15,588 nt of DNA from an uncultured Paracoccaceae bacterium (GCA_937916485.1 CALFSV010000414.1:1-15588), one strand, 5' to 3'; shown: positions 6,969-13,896, counted from the first letter of the stretch. The notes: generated by a model not told the origin, from the sequence alone. Numbers and translations are program-made.

Positions 6969-7751
6969 TCACGCTTCCTTGGTGTTCATCGCAACCTTGG
7001 GCCGCAATACATGGGGTTTGGCCGCATCATATAGTGCTGAATCCGGAAAGCCGTGCGCATCAGATAATGCAGGGCCGACCAGGATCAAAGCGGTGCGGGT
7101 GATCTTGGCCGCCCGAACCTGGGCATGAATATCACTCAAGGTGCCGCGCAGAATCACCTGATCCGGCCAGCCCACCCGGTAGATCACGGCGACCGGGCAG
7201 TCCTCTCCATAGAACGGCGACAAACGCCGTTCTATGTCGCGCAAGGCGCGTATTCCCAGATGGATCGCCAGAGTGGTCCCCGACCTTGCAAAGTTTTCAA
7301 GGGTTTCCCCCTCGGGCATCGAGGTCGACTTCATGCTCATCCGGGTCAGGACAAGGCTTTGCGCCACTTCAGGGATGGTCAGTTCCTGTCCCAGCGCAGC
7401 AGCGGCAGCCACGTAGGCAGGGACACCGGGGATGATCTCATAAGGAATGCCATCGGCCTTCAAACGGCGGATCTGCTCCGCGATGGCCCCATAAAGCGAC
7501 GGATCGCCCGAATGGACCCGCGCCACATCCACACCACGGGCATGGGCCGCCACGATCTCGGCATGAGTGTCTTCCAGTGTCATGGGGGCGGTGTCCATCA
7601 CACGGGCACCGTCCGGGGCGCCGGCCACAACAGCCTCAGGCACGAGGCTTCCCGCAAACAGACACACCTGACACTGGCTGATCAGCCGCGCACCCTTCAG
7701 CGTCAAAAGCTCCGGATCGCCCGGTCCCGCCCCGATAAAATAGACTGTCAT
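6969..7751 (-). CDS. cobM: Precorrin-4 C11-methyltransferase (CobM/CbiF)
   Basis: Product of 260 aa, the normal family length. It methylates C-11 of the corrin precursor with S-adenosylmethionine. Visible motifs are FIGAGPGDPELLTLKG (5-20), the AdoMet loop SGDPSLYGAI (81-90), VPAYVAAAAALGQELTIPEV (110-129) and the TRMSMKSTSMPEGE segment (136-149) typical of CobM/CbiF. The frame is open further upstream to 7781, but the ATG at 7749-7751 matches the family N-terminus and has a GGTGGAG site. It is the last visible gene of the cob operon. A copy of the 23-bp repeat fills most of the 37-bp gap after the CbiG-CobJ stop. CobM (metal-free substrate) and CbiF (cobalt substrate) cannot be told apart by these motifs. 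Confidence 0.94.
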   Translation of the reverse strand: MTVYFIGAGPGDPELLTLKGARLISQCQVCLFAGSLVPEAVVAGAPDGARVMDTAPMTLEDTHAEIVAAHARGVDVARVHSGDPSLYGAIAEQIRRLKADGIPYEIIPGVPAYVAAAAALGQELTIPEVAQSLVLTRMSMKSTSMPEGETLENFARSGTTLAIHLGIRALRDIERRLSPFYGEDCPVAVIYRVGWPDQVILRGTLSDIHAQVRAAKITRTALILVGPALSDAHGFPDSALYDAAKPHVLRPKVAMNTKEA

Positions 7752-7767
7752 ACGCTCCACCAGATCC

Positions 7768-7790
7768 GCTTTTTCTTGCAATAAATATTC
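7768..7790 (-). repeat. Interspersed 23-bp AT-rich element, copy 2
   Basis: The 23 bases are identical to the copy at 10305-10327. On the minus strand the element reads GAATATTTATTG, then CAAGAAAAAGC. Its first two bases overlap the CbiG-CobJ stop codon (7789-7791), and it ends 16 bp before the cobM ATG. It could therefore sit on the mRNA immediately upstream of the cobM ribosome site. Confidence 0.8.
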
Positions 7791-9600
7791 ATGTTCCGAC
7801 CTTCCCGCTCAGATCGCCGTCGATGCGCCGGGCGTAGCCGCGGGGGGTATACATGCGCGGCCCTTCGCCAAGCTGCGCCAACCGGCTGTGCGATGACCCG
7901 ACCAGAACGACCGTCAGCATATCAACCTCATCGACCTCCAGGTCCACCAGGCGACGATAGCGGATTTCTTCCTCCGGCCTGCCAAGGTTCGAGGCAAGCA
8001 TCACCGGCGTATCCTCGGGCCTGTGACGCAACAGGATCTCGCGGGCCTCGGCCAAAAGGGTCCGGCGACGTTTGGACACCGGATTATAGAAGGCGATGAC
8101 AAAGTCGCCCTCCGCCGCGGCCTTCAGACGGCGCAGAATGTCCTCGCGCGGGGTCAGAAGGTCGGACAAGGAAATGGCACAAAAATCATGGCCCAAGGGG
8201 GCACCGGCCCGCGCCGCAGCACCTTGCAGGGCAGAGACACCGGGCGAACAGATGATTTCCGTCCTACGGGCGGCATCACTGACGCCTCCGGCCGACGCGT
8301 CCCGATCCAGAAGTTCGAACACCAGCGCCGCCATCGCATAGATGCCCGCATCCCCCGAACAGACCAACGCCACGTTGTGTCCAAGCCCGGCCTGCTCAAG
8401 GGCATAGCGGCAGCGCGCCTCTTCTCCCCCCAAGGGGAAATCCGACCGGGCCTTGCCAATCGCCAAAGGGCCCAGAAGGTCGATGTAAAGGCCATAGCCC
8501 ACCAGTTCTTCGGCCTCAGCCACCAGCCGGGACACCTCGGGCGTCCGCCAGGAGGCCTGCCCCGGTCCTATGCCCACTACGGACAATCTGCCCCTGCTCC
8601 GGCCTCTGTGGCCCGTCATCGGCTGATCAGAAAGGGCCAAGGCACAGGTCGCCTGACCCGACTTGCGCTTCGGCGTCAGCAGGGTGCCCTCGGAACCAAC
8701 CTGCGCAAGGGCGGCCCCTTCGGACACGCCATGGCAGCCCACTTCGGCAAAGACGACGTCCGAAGGGGTCTGCAACCGGCCCGCTTCGGCCTCCAGCTCG
8801 GACGCGGTAAACAGGCGCAACGGCACCCCTAAACGGCGCGCCAATGCGATCACCGCAGGCTCATCGCCCTTGAGGTCGATGGTATTGACCGAAGCTACCG
8901 CCGCAGGTGATATGCCCGCCTCTTCCAAGGCCTGATCCACCAACCCCGCCAACTCCGCCTCGGGACAGTTACGGGCACATCCGACGCCAAGGGCAACGCG
9001 TTGCGGGGCAAAATGCAGATCGGCCTCCGGGGCCGCCGCTATCGTCGCCTCGATCAGAACGGCCTCACCCCTTGGCAGATCGGCCAGCCAGGGGGCATCA
9101 CCCGTCACGGTTGCACCACCCCCCGAAAGAAGCGTCGCCATGACCGACTGGGCAGCCTCCGGGTTCGCCAACCGCCAACCTGCTGGCGGGGCGTCCAGTG
9201 CAACGCCCAGCGCAACGTCACCCGCCGTGGTTACGGCCGAAACACCGCCAAGGGCCTGCGCCACGTCGCGGGCCAGGCGGTTCGCACCACGATGGCCGCC
9301 AAGCAAGGGGACAACAACCGATCCATCGTCCGAGACGGACAAGACCGGCGGCTCCGTCAGTTTATCGGCCAACAAAGGGGCGACGGCCCGGATCAGGATG
9401 CCACTGGCACAGACCCCGATGATGGGCACGCCCGCGGCAAACAGGTCGCGCGCATGGTCAAGGGCATTGGCAAACCACGCGTCCGCCTGATCAACGCGGC
9501 CCTCACGACCGTGAACAGATGCGCCAAGGGCGGCCGCCACACGATGGGCTACCGGTTCACCCGATCGTGACAGCACCAGGACAACAGGGGTCACAGCCAT
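7789..9600 (-). CDS. cobJ: CbiG-CobJ fusion: cobalt-precorrin-5A hydrolase-like domain plus precorrin-3B C17-methyltransferase
   Basis: Product of 603 aa with two enzymes joined. Residues 1 to about 130 are the CbiG N-terminal domain, with CASGILIRAVAPLL (64-77) and VVPLLGGHRGANRLA (96-110). About 200-325 is the CbiG C-terminal/CobE-like domain (GVGCARNCP, 205-213; VGCHGVSEG, 287-295). A basic linker follows at 325-337. From 338 lies CobJ/CbiH, with SVVGIGPG (340-347), the AdoMet loop SGDAGIYAMA (415-424), SPGVSALQGAAARAG (452-466) and FYNPVSKRRR (504-513). CobJ methylates C-17 and contracts the ring; CbiG opens the lactone and releases the two-carbon fragment in the cobalt-first pathway. The start ATG at 9598-9600 overlaps the cobI end by 10 bp. 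CobJ alone is about 250 aa; CbiG-CobJ/CbiGH fusions are known elsewhere. Domain calls are firm; whether the CbiG half is active is inference. Confidence 0.93.
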   Translation of the reverse strand: MAVTPVVLVLSRSGEPVAHRVAAALGASVHGREGRVDQADAWFANALDHARDLFAAGVPIIGVCASGILIRAVAPLLADKLTEPPVLSVSDDGSVVVPLLGGHRGANRLARDVAQALGGVSAVTTAGDVALGVALDAPPAGWRLANPEAAQSVMATLLSGGGATVTGDAPWLADLPRGEAVLIEATIAAAPEADLHFAPQRVALGVGCARNCPEAELAGLVDQALEEAGISPAAVASVNTIDLKGDEPAVIALARRLGVPLRLFTASELEAEAGRLQTPSDVVFAEVGCHGVSEGAALAQVGSEGTLLTPKRKSGQATCALALSDQPMTGHRGRSRGRLSVVGIGPGQASWRTPEVSRLVAEAEELVGYGLYIDLLGPLAIGKARSDFPLGGEEARCRYALEQAGLGHNVALVCSGDAGIYAMAALVFELLDRDASAGGVSDAARRTEIICSPGVSALQGAAARAGAPLGHDFCAISLSDLLTPREDILRRLKAAAEGDFVIAFYNPVSKRRRTLLAEAREILLRHRPEDTPVMLASNLGRPEEEIRYRRLVDLEVDEVDMLTVVLVGSSHSRLAQLGEGPRMYTPRGYARRIDGDLSGKVGT

Positions 9601-10292
9601 GGGTCTTCTCCCTTGGTAATCAGGATCATCGAGAAATAGGGGGCGGCCTCCGGAGCTTCGGCAAGGGGCAGGACAACCTCGTTGGGCAGCGTCGCCCGCT
9701 CCACATAGACAGCCCGGTCCATCAGCCCAAGTCGGCCAATCACCTCGCGCAGCTTTGGCAGATGGCGGCCCACCTTCAGGATCGCAAGACTTTCTGCGCC
9801 CGCGATCCGGGCGGTCAATTCAGCCTCTGGCAAAGGACCGGGCAGGATGGTCAGCCGCTCGTTGCGGGCCACCAATGGCATGCCGGCCCGGGCGGCACAG
9901 GCGGTGACAGAGGTCACACCCGGCACAACCTCAACCTCGAACCGTTCGGACAGGCGGGCAAAGAGATACATGAAGGACCCGTAAAAGAACGGATCGCCTT
10001 CACACAGGCAAACCACGTCCTCGCCCGCATCAAGGGCTGCGGCTATTCTTGCCGCCCCATCGTCATAGGCCGCCTGCGCCGGCGCACGTTCAGGGGTCAT
10101 TGGCACATCAAGAACAATCTCGTGAGCACCTGCCGGAATCAGATCAGCGGCGATGGAGCGGGCAAAGCTTTCGCCGCCAGCAAGCGTCGGATAAGCAATG
10201 ACGGACGCCCCCTCGATCAATCGCGCAGCGCGCAGAGTGATGAGGTCAGGAGCGCCCGGGCCCAGGCCAACGCCATACAAACGGCCGGTCAT
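9591..10292 (-). CDS. cobI: Precorrin-2 C20-methyltransferase (CobI/CbiL)
   Basis: Product of 233 aa, usual size. It adds the C-20 methyl group to (cobalt-)precorrin-2 using AdoMet. Marks are YGVGLGPGAPDLITLRA (6-22), the AdoMet loop CEGDPFFYGSFMY (97-109), VVPGVTSVTACAARAG (122-137) and LPGPLPEAEL (150-159). The ATG at 10290-10292 is preceded by GAGGGCG. The end overlaps the CbiG-CobJ start by 10 bp, so the two are probably translated together. The 67-bp gap before it, after cobL, contains copy 3 of the 23-bp repeat. Confidence 0.94.
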   Translation of the reverse strand: MTGRLYGVGLGPGAPDLITLRAARLIEGASVIAYPTLAGGESFARSIAADLIPAGAHEIVLDVPMTPERAPAQAAYDDGAARIAAALDAGEDVVCLCEGDPFFYGSFMYLFARLSERFEVEVVPGVTSVTACAARAGMPLVARNERLTILPGPLPEAELTARIAGAESLAILKVGRHLPKLREVIGRLGLMDRAVYVERATLPNEVVLPLAEAPEAAPYFSMILITKGEDPWL

Positions 10293-10304
10293 TGCGCGCC
10301 CTCG

Positions 10305-10327
10305 GCTTTTTCTTGCAATAAATATTC
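10305..10327 (-). repeat. Interspersed 23-bp AT-rich element, copy 3
   Basis: The 23 bases are identical to copy 2 (7768-7790), in the same orientation. It lies between the cobL stop (10360) and the cobI start (10292), ending 12 bp before the cobI ATG. Copies 2 and 3 bracket exactly the cobI / CbiG-CobJ pair as direct repeats about 2.5 kb apart. Confidence 0.8.
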
Positions 10328-10359
10328 AATCCTGCCCAAGACACATTCCCTGCGTTCCG

Positions 10360-11565
10360 TCATCTCTTGATCAGGCTCCACTGGGTCACTGGCATCTGGG
10401 GCCGCCAACCCGTCAGCCGGCCAACCGGCTCGGCGCGTTGCACGGAAATCTTGGACAACTGCCCACCATGCCTTTTGTGCAAGGCCAAAAGTACGGCCTC
10501 GCTCTCAAGGGTCACGGCATTCGCCACCAGACGGCCCAGGGGCCGCAGGGCCGCAAACGCAACTTCGAAAACCTCTTCGGTCAGGCCGCCGCCGATAAAG
10601 ATGGCGTCCGGGGCGTCCAGCCCGGCAAGGACCTCCGGAGCCTCTCCATCGATCAACCTCAGTTGCGGAACGCCGAGGGCAAGTGCGTTCGCCGCCGCCA
10701 TGGCGCGACGGTCAGCGCGCGGCTCTATTCCGATCGCCCTGGCGTATCGCGCCGCCCTCATCCATTCGATCGCGACGGATCCACAGCCCGTCCCGATGTC
10801 CCAAAGCAAGGCGCCGCGCATCGGCATCAGTTTGGCCAGGGTGACAGCGCGGACCTCGCGCTTGGTCATCGTGCCGTCGGACTGAAAAAGATCATCTTCC
10901 AAGCCCGGCACCCGGGGCAGCAGGGCGGCGTCCGGGGCCGCGATGCATTCGACGGCCAGCGTGTTGAACGGCGGCACCAAATGGTCCCATGTCTGGGCCA
11001 GTCCGTCGAAGCGGGCCTCCTCCTTGCCCCCCATCGCTGCAAGCACCGTCATCCGAGACGCCCCAAATCCACGTTGGGCAAGGAACCTGGCGATCTGGGC
11101 TGGGGTTTCGGCCCCAGTGGTCAGGATCAACAGGCGGGCGTCCGGCTGAATGAAGGCGATCATCTGCTCAACCGGGCGGCCGTGAACGGTCAGCGTTTCC
11201 AAATCGGCCAGGGACCAGCCCATACGCGCCGCAGCAAGTTGAAACGCGCTCAGTTGCGGATGGTAGACAATCTCGGACGGGGCGATGGCCCGGCCAATCC
11301 GTGCCCCAACCGAAAACCATAAGGGGTCGCCGGTCACCAGCACGACGGCCCGCCGGCCACGCAGGCCCCGGATCGTCTCGATCATCGCGTCAAAGGGCGA
11401 CGGCCAGGCAATCCGCTCGGCCCCCGGGTTGGCGGCCAACTGGTGATGCCGGTCCCCACCCAGAATGACCTCTGCCGCCTCGACAATGGCGCGGGTCGCA
11501 GGGACAAGGCCGTCCAGGCCGTCTTCACCAATTCCGACGATGTGCAGCCAGGGATCGGATGTCAT
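10360..11565 (-). CDS. cobL: Precorrin-6Y C5,15-methyltransferase, decarboxylating (CobL; CbiE-CbiT fusion)
   Basis: Product of 401 aa, typical of the fused enzyme. It methylates C-5 and C-15 and decarboxylates the C-12 acetate side chain. The CbiE-like half (1 to about 215) has VGIGEDGLDGL (10-20), VTGDPLWFSVG (77-87) and HPQLSAFQLAAAR (102-114), ending at GLEDDLF (221-227). The CbiT-like half begins at MTKREVRA (233-240) and holds the AdoMet motif WDIGTGCGSVAIEW (255-268) and IFIGGG (322-327). The ATG overlaps the cobH stop (ATGA, 11562-11565), indicating coupling. The next gene, cobI, follows after 67 bp. Confidence 0.96.
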   Translation of the reverse strand: MTSDPWLHIVGIGEDGLDGLVPATRAIVEAAEVILGGDRHHQLAANPGAERIAWPSPFDAMIETIRGLRGRRAVVLVTGDPLWFSVGARIGRAIAPSEIVYHPQLSAFQLAAARMGWSLADLETLTVHGRPVEQMIAFIQPDARLLILTTGAETPAQIARFLAQRGFGASRMTVLAAMGGKEEARFDGLAQTWDHLVPPFNTLAVECIAAPDAALLPRVPGLEDDLFQSDGTMTKREVRAVTLAKLMPMRGALLWDIGTGCGSVAIEWMRAARYARAIGIEPRADRRAMAAANALALGVPQLRLIDGEAPEVLAGLDAPDAIFIGGGLTEEVFEVAFAALRPLGRLVANAVTLESEAVLLALHKRHGGQLSKISVQRAEPVGRLTGWRPQMPVTQWSLIKR

Positions 11566-12251
11566 GCGGTGGCCCCCATGGTCAGGGCATTGACAGCCGC
11601 CGACGCCATCGCCGAGCCGCCTTTGCGACCACGCAAAGCAATGAACGGTGTGTCACGCGGATCACGCGCCAGTTCGGCCTTGCTTTCTGCCGCTCCGACA
11701 AAGCCCACCGGAAAGGCGAGGATCGCCGCCGGTCTGGGCCAGCCTGCGTCCAGATGCTCCATCAGGCGGAACAAGGCGGTAGGGGCGTTGCCGATGGCCA
11801 CCACGGCCCCCTCGATATGATCGCGCCACAGGTCCACAGCGGCTGCGGAACGGGTGTTGCCGATGGTCTTGGCATGGTCCGGTGTCGCCGGATCATTCAG
11901 CGTGACCATCACCGGGTTGTGCGCCGGCAGCGACCGGCGAATGACGCCGGCCGCGACCATCTCGCAATCGCACAGCACAGGGGCGCCGGCCTCGAGCGCT
12001 GCCCGTCCTGAAGCGACCACATGGGTGGAAAAGACCAATCGGTCCGCGATCTCGACCATCCCGCAGGCGTGGATCAGACGGGTGATCAACGGCTGAAGAT
12101 CGGGGGGAAACCGTTCAATCCGGGCTTCGCTGCGCACGGTTGCAAAGCTTTGCGCGTAGATTGCCGTGGGGTCTTTTTCATAGGGGCGCAAGGTCTGGCC
12201 TTTGAATTGGAAAGAGGGTGCCGGTGCCTTTGACGAAGGTTGCCTCGCCAA
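11562..12251 (-). CDS. cobH: Precorrin-8X methylmutase (CobH/CbiC)
   Basis: Product of up to 229 aa. It moves the C-11 methyl to C-12, turning precorrin-8X into hydrogenobyrinate or its cobalt form. Family marks are YEKDPTAIYAQSFATVR (24-40), IHACGMVE (60-67) with the catalytic His61, CDCEMVAAGV (94-103) and IGNAPTALFRL (153-163), plus GFVGAAESK (183-191). The start is unclear. No ATG precedes the conserved region, and the frame opens with a TTG at 12249-12251, 8 bp after the CbiX stop, without a clear ribosome site. A TTG at codon 21 (12189-12191) has AAAGG six nt upstream and would give a 209-aa protein, close to the usual CobH length of about 210, starting RPYEKD. I give the longer frame and consider the shorter equally likely. 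Confidence 0.92.
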   Translation of the reverse strand: MARQPSSKAPAPSFQFKGQTLRPYEKDPTAIYAQSFATVRSEARIERFPPDLQPLITRLIHACGMVEIADRLVFSTHVVASGRAALEAGAPVLCDCEMVAAGVIRRSLPAHNPVMVTLNDPATPDHAKTIGNTRSAAAVDLWRDHIEGAVVAIGNAPTALFRLMEHLDAGWPRPAAILAFPVGFVGAAESKAELARDPRDTPFIALRGRKGGSAMASAAVNALTMGATA

Positions 12252-12259
12252 TTTGAAGG

Positions 12260-13516
12260 TCAGGATTTGCGGGATTTCAACGCGCTTATCGGCCCGTGTG
12301 GATGATTGGCATGCGGGTAAACCGGATGGGAGTGATCATGGTCGTGGTGATGTCCGTGCCCCTGTCCGTGCTCATGCCCGTTGCCGTGTTCATGGTCATG
12401 GTCATGGTCGAGACCATGCGCATGCTGGTGGGCGTGCAAATCCTCATGCGAAAGGCGGCAAAGCCCGGTGCAAAAGGTATCGCAAAGCTTGCAATCCACC
12501 ACATTCGACCCCGGTGCCGACGCTCCTTGGCCTTCGACATGATGGTGGTGGCTTTCCTGGACCGCACCGACTTCGGCCTCGAACCCTACGACAGCGACCC
12601 GGTATTTACACAAGACACAAGTGGGCGGAGGGACGTCGCCAAAGGCCGGATGTCCAGCGCGATCCTCGGGCGCGATCTTCTGCACAGGCGCGCCGTCAGC
12701 GGCGAGGATTTGCGTGCGGTATCCACATGTCCCGCAATTGGGGGGCGGGTTCTTGCCTGTCTGTTCGATTACCCGCTCGGCAAACGTGGCCAGAACCTGG
12801 GGATGGTCGCCCAAATAGGGGGCTTTGACAAAGGTGATGTCCGGGTATTCAGCAGCCACCTGATCGGTAAAGCCGTAAATTCGGTCGATCAGGATGCCCG
12901 AGAACAGGAAATAGGGAAATACGATGACACGCTTGTAGGGCAGCCTGGCGACATGTTGCAGACAGGGTTCGACCAGCGGGAAGGTGACGCCGGAATAGCC
13001 CACCTCGACCCAGCCAAACCCCATGCCTTCCTGGATCATCCGGGCAATCTTTGAGACGTTGCCGTTGGCGTCGGGATCGGACGCCCCCCGCCCGATCACC
13101 ACCAGACAAGTCTCGGACAAGGGCAGTTCACCATGCGCGGTGTTGGCGGCATCGACCGCCTCTTGCACCCGGCCCGCAGCAGCGGCGATCATCTTGGGGT
13201 CCAACCCCAATTCGCGGCCATAGCTGACAGTGATCCCATGTTGAGCGGCATAGGTGTTCAGCACAGTGGGAATGTCATTCTTTGCGTGCATGGCAGCGAA
13301 CAACATGCCCGGGACCGCCAGGATACGATCGCAGCCCGAGGCGCGCAAACGGTCCAGGCCGTCCCGGATCACTGGGTTGGCAAATTCAAGGTAACCGTAG
13401 TCAACCTCCCAATCGGGCGGGAGGAAGGCCGGCAACTGTTCGGCCAGCCCCTTGAACTCGTCCACAGCAGACTTGCTGCGCGAGCCGTGGCCACAAATCA
13501 TGACACCAGTTTTCAT
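12260..13516 (-). CDS. cbiX: CbiX-type sirohydrochlorin cobaltochelatase with Cys-rich and His-rich C-terminal tail
   Basis: Product of 418 aa. Residues 1 to about 250 form the two-domain chelatase: GHGSRSKSAVDEF (9-21, His10), FAAMHAKNDIP (73-83, His77), IGRGASDPDANGN (141-153) and VIVFPYFLFSGIL (197-209). CbiX inserts Co2+ into sirohydrochlorin, the first committed step when cobalt enters early. A Cys-rich part follows, with two near-identical PPxCxxCxYR units (258-267 and 297-306) and CKLCDTFCTGLC (342-353), giving eight Cys. HHHH lies at 323-326, and from 357 to 407 there are about 21 His in a DH/EH/GH-rich run, a metal-storage or chaperone type tail. Long CbiX forms in Bacillus megaterium and cyanobacteria carry a C-terminal MxCxxC Fe-S site and His stretch; this tail has more Cys. 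The ATG at 13514-13516 overlaps the upstream gene (ATGA). Confidence 0.92.
   Translation of the reverse strand: MKTGVMICGHGSRSKSAVDEFKGLAEQLPAFLPPDWEVDYGYLEFANPVIRDGLDRLRASGCDRILAVPGMLFAAMHAKNDIPTVLNTYAAQHGITVSYGRELGLDPKMIAAAAGRVQEAVDAANTAHGELPLSETCLVVIGRGASDPDANGNVSKIARMIQEGMGFGWVEVGYSGVTFPLVEPCLQHVARLPYKRVIVFPYFLFSGILIDRIYGFTDQVAAEYPDITFVKAPYLGDHPQVLATFAERVIEQTGKNPPPNCGTCGYRTQILAADGAPVQKIAPEDRAGHPAFGDVPPPTCVLCKYRVAVVGFEAEVGAVQESHHHHVEGQGASAPGSNVVDCKLCDTFCTGLCRLSHEDLHAHQHAHGLDHDHDHEHGNGHEHGQGHGHHHDHDHSHPVYPHANHPHGPISALKSRKS
12391..12408 (-). repeat. Tandem hexanucleotide repeat in the CbiX His-rich tail
   Basis: CATGGT on the plus strand occurs three times in direct tandem, coding Asp-His units (HDHDH) on the minus strand. 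Related CATG/CGTG units continue on both sides (about 12335-12425). Such short repeats can gain or lose units by slippage in multiples of 6 bp, changing the number of metal-binding His residues without a frameshift. Confidence 0.6.
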
Positions 13517-13743
13517 GCGGCAACTTCTTCTTCGTCGTCCGATCCTTCAGCGTCGGACACGGCCTTTTCGTCGGACGTCTTGCCGCCCTTCACCGCACCC
13601 CAGATGCCGACAAGGACGGCAAGGCCGATGGCGGCACCGGCGACCCAGTGGTCATGTCCAGCCAGACCGGCAAGATGGCCGGGATGGGCCAGTGCCGGGG
13701 ACGCCAGCAAAAGGCCAAACAGGATTGAGGTCGTGCGCAGCAT
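13513..13743 (-). CDS. Small His-bearing membrane protein heading the cob operon
   Basis: Product of 76 aa. Residues 1-19 (MLRTTSILFGLLLASPALA) look like a cleavable signal peptide with an ALA cleavage site. The mature N-terminus is His-rich (HPGHLAGLAGHDHW, 20-33). One membrane helix follows (about VAGAAIGLAVLVGIWGAV, 34-51), then a charged, Asp/Glu-rich tail (SDAEGSDDEEEVAA). The 'AHPGH' start recalls HupE/UreJ-type nickel/cobalt permeases, but the protein is far too short to be one; it may belong to a small Rhodobacterales-specific family such as DUF6732, which I cannot confirm. The ATG at 13741-13743 is chosen for its GGAGA site and signal-peptide start; earlier in-frame ATGs at 13753 and 13756 are less well placed. 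Its stop overlaps the CbiX start (ATGA). A role in periplasmic cobalt capture or delivery is inference from context and His content. Confidence 0.8.
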   Translation of the reverse strand: MLRTTSILFGLLLASPALAHPGHLAGLAGHDHWVAGAAIGLAVLVGIWGAVKGGKTSDEKAVSDAEGSDDEEEVAA

Positions 13744-13783
13744 CACAGTCTCCATCATAGAACAGTCCAAAGAGATGATCTTC

Positions 13784-13857
13784 GACGATGCGGGTGCTTG
13801 GTCCCCGATTGGGTCAACACCGTCCCGCCACCTCTCTGGCCCGCTAGGGGCGTCGTC
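13784..13857 (-). promoter_or_regulatory. Structured 5' leader of the cob operon, no B12 box seen
   Basis: From the promoter at 13867-13895, the transcript should carry about 115 nt of leader before the first ATG. Within it, GACGACGC (13850-13857) can pair with GCATCGTC (13784-13791) in 7 of 8 positions. This outer stem encloses an inner hairpin at 13793-13821, whose arms pair GGTG/CACC, TTG/CAA and CCC/GGG around a five-base loop, and a small CCC/GGG stem near 13841-13850. I looked for the cobalamin riboswitch core (CCCCGCNACUG and the B12 box) on both strands of 13744-14132 and did not find it. The pairing was done by eye, so a specific regulatory RNA is possible but unproven. Confidence 0.35.
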
Positions 13858-13866
13858 TGGCCACAA

Positions 13867-13895
13867 GCTATAAGGTTGTGCCTGTCGAGGTGCAA
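13867..13895 (-). promoter_or_regulatory. Sigma70-type promoter of the cob operon
   Basis: On the minus strand, TTGCAC (plus-strand 13890-13895) is followed by exactly 17 bp and TATAGC (13867-13872). Both hexamers agree with the TTGACA / TATAAT consensus at 4 of 6 positions, with optimal spacing. Predicted transcription start is near 13860. It is the best promoter in the gap and is correctly placed for 13743 leftwards. Confidence 0.6.
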
Positions 13896-13896
13896 A

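Noticed and set aside
10198..11322. 374-codon open frame antisense to cobL and cobI
   Set aside because: Crosses two well-supported genes and the repeat between them, has no recognisable domain and has shadow-type composition.
12296..13054. 252-codon plus-strand frame with a Met/Val-rich hydrophobic N-terminus
   Set aside because: The hydrophobic start is simply the complement of the His/Asp codons in the CbiX tail (CAT/GAC give ATG/GTC). No ribosome site, and the CbiX frame is convincing.
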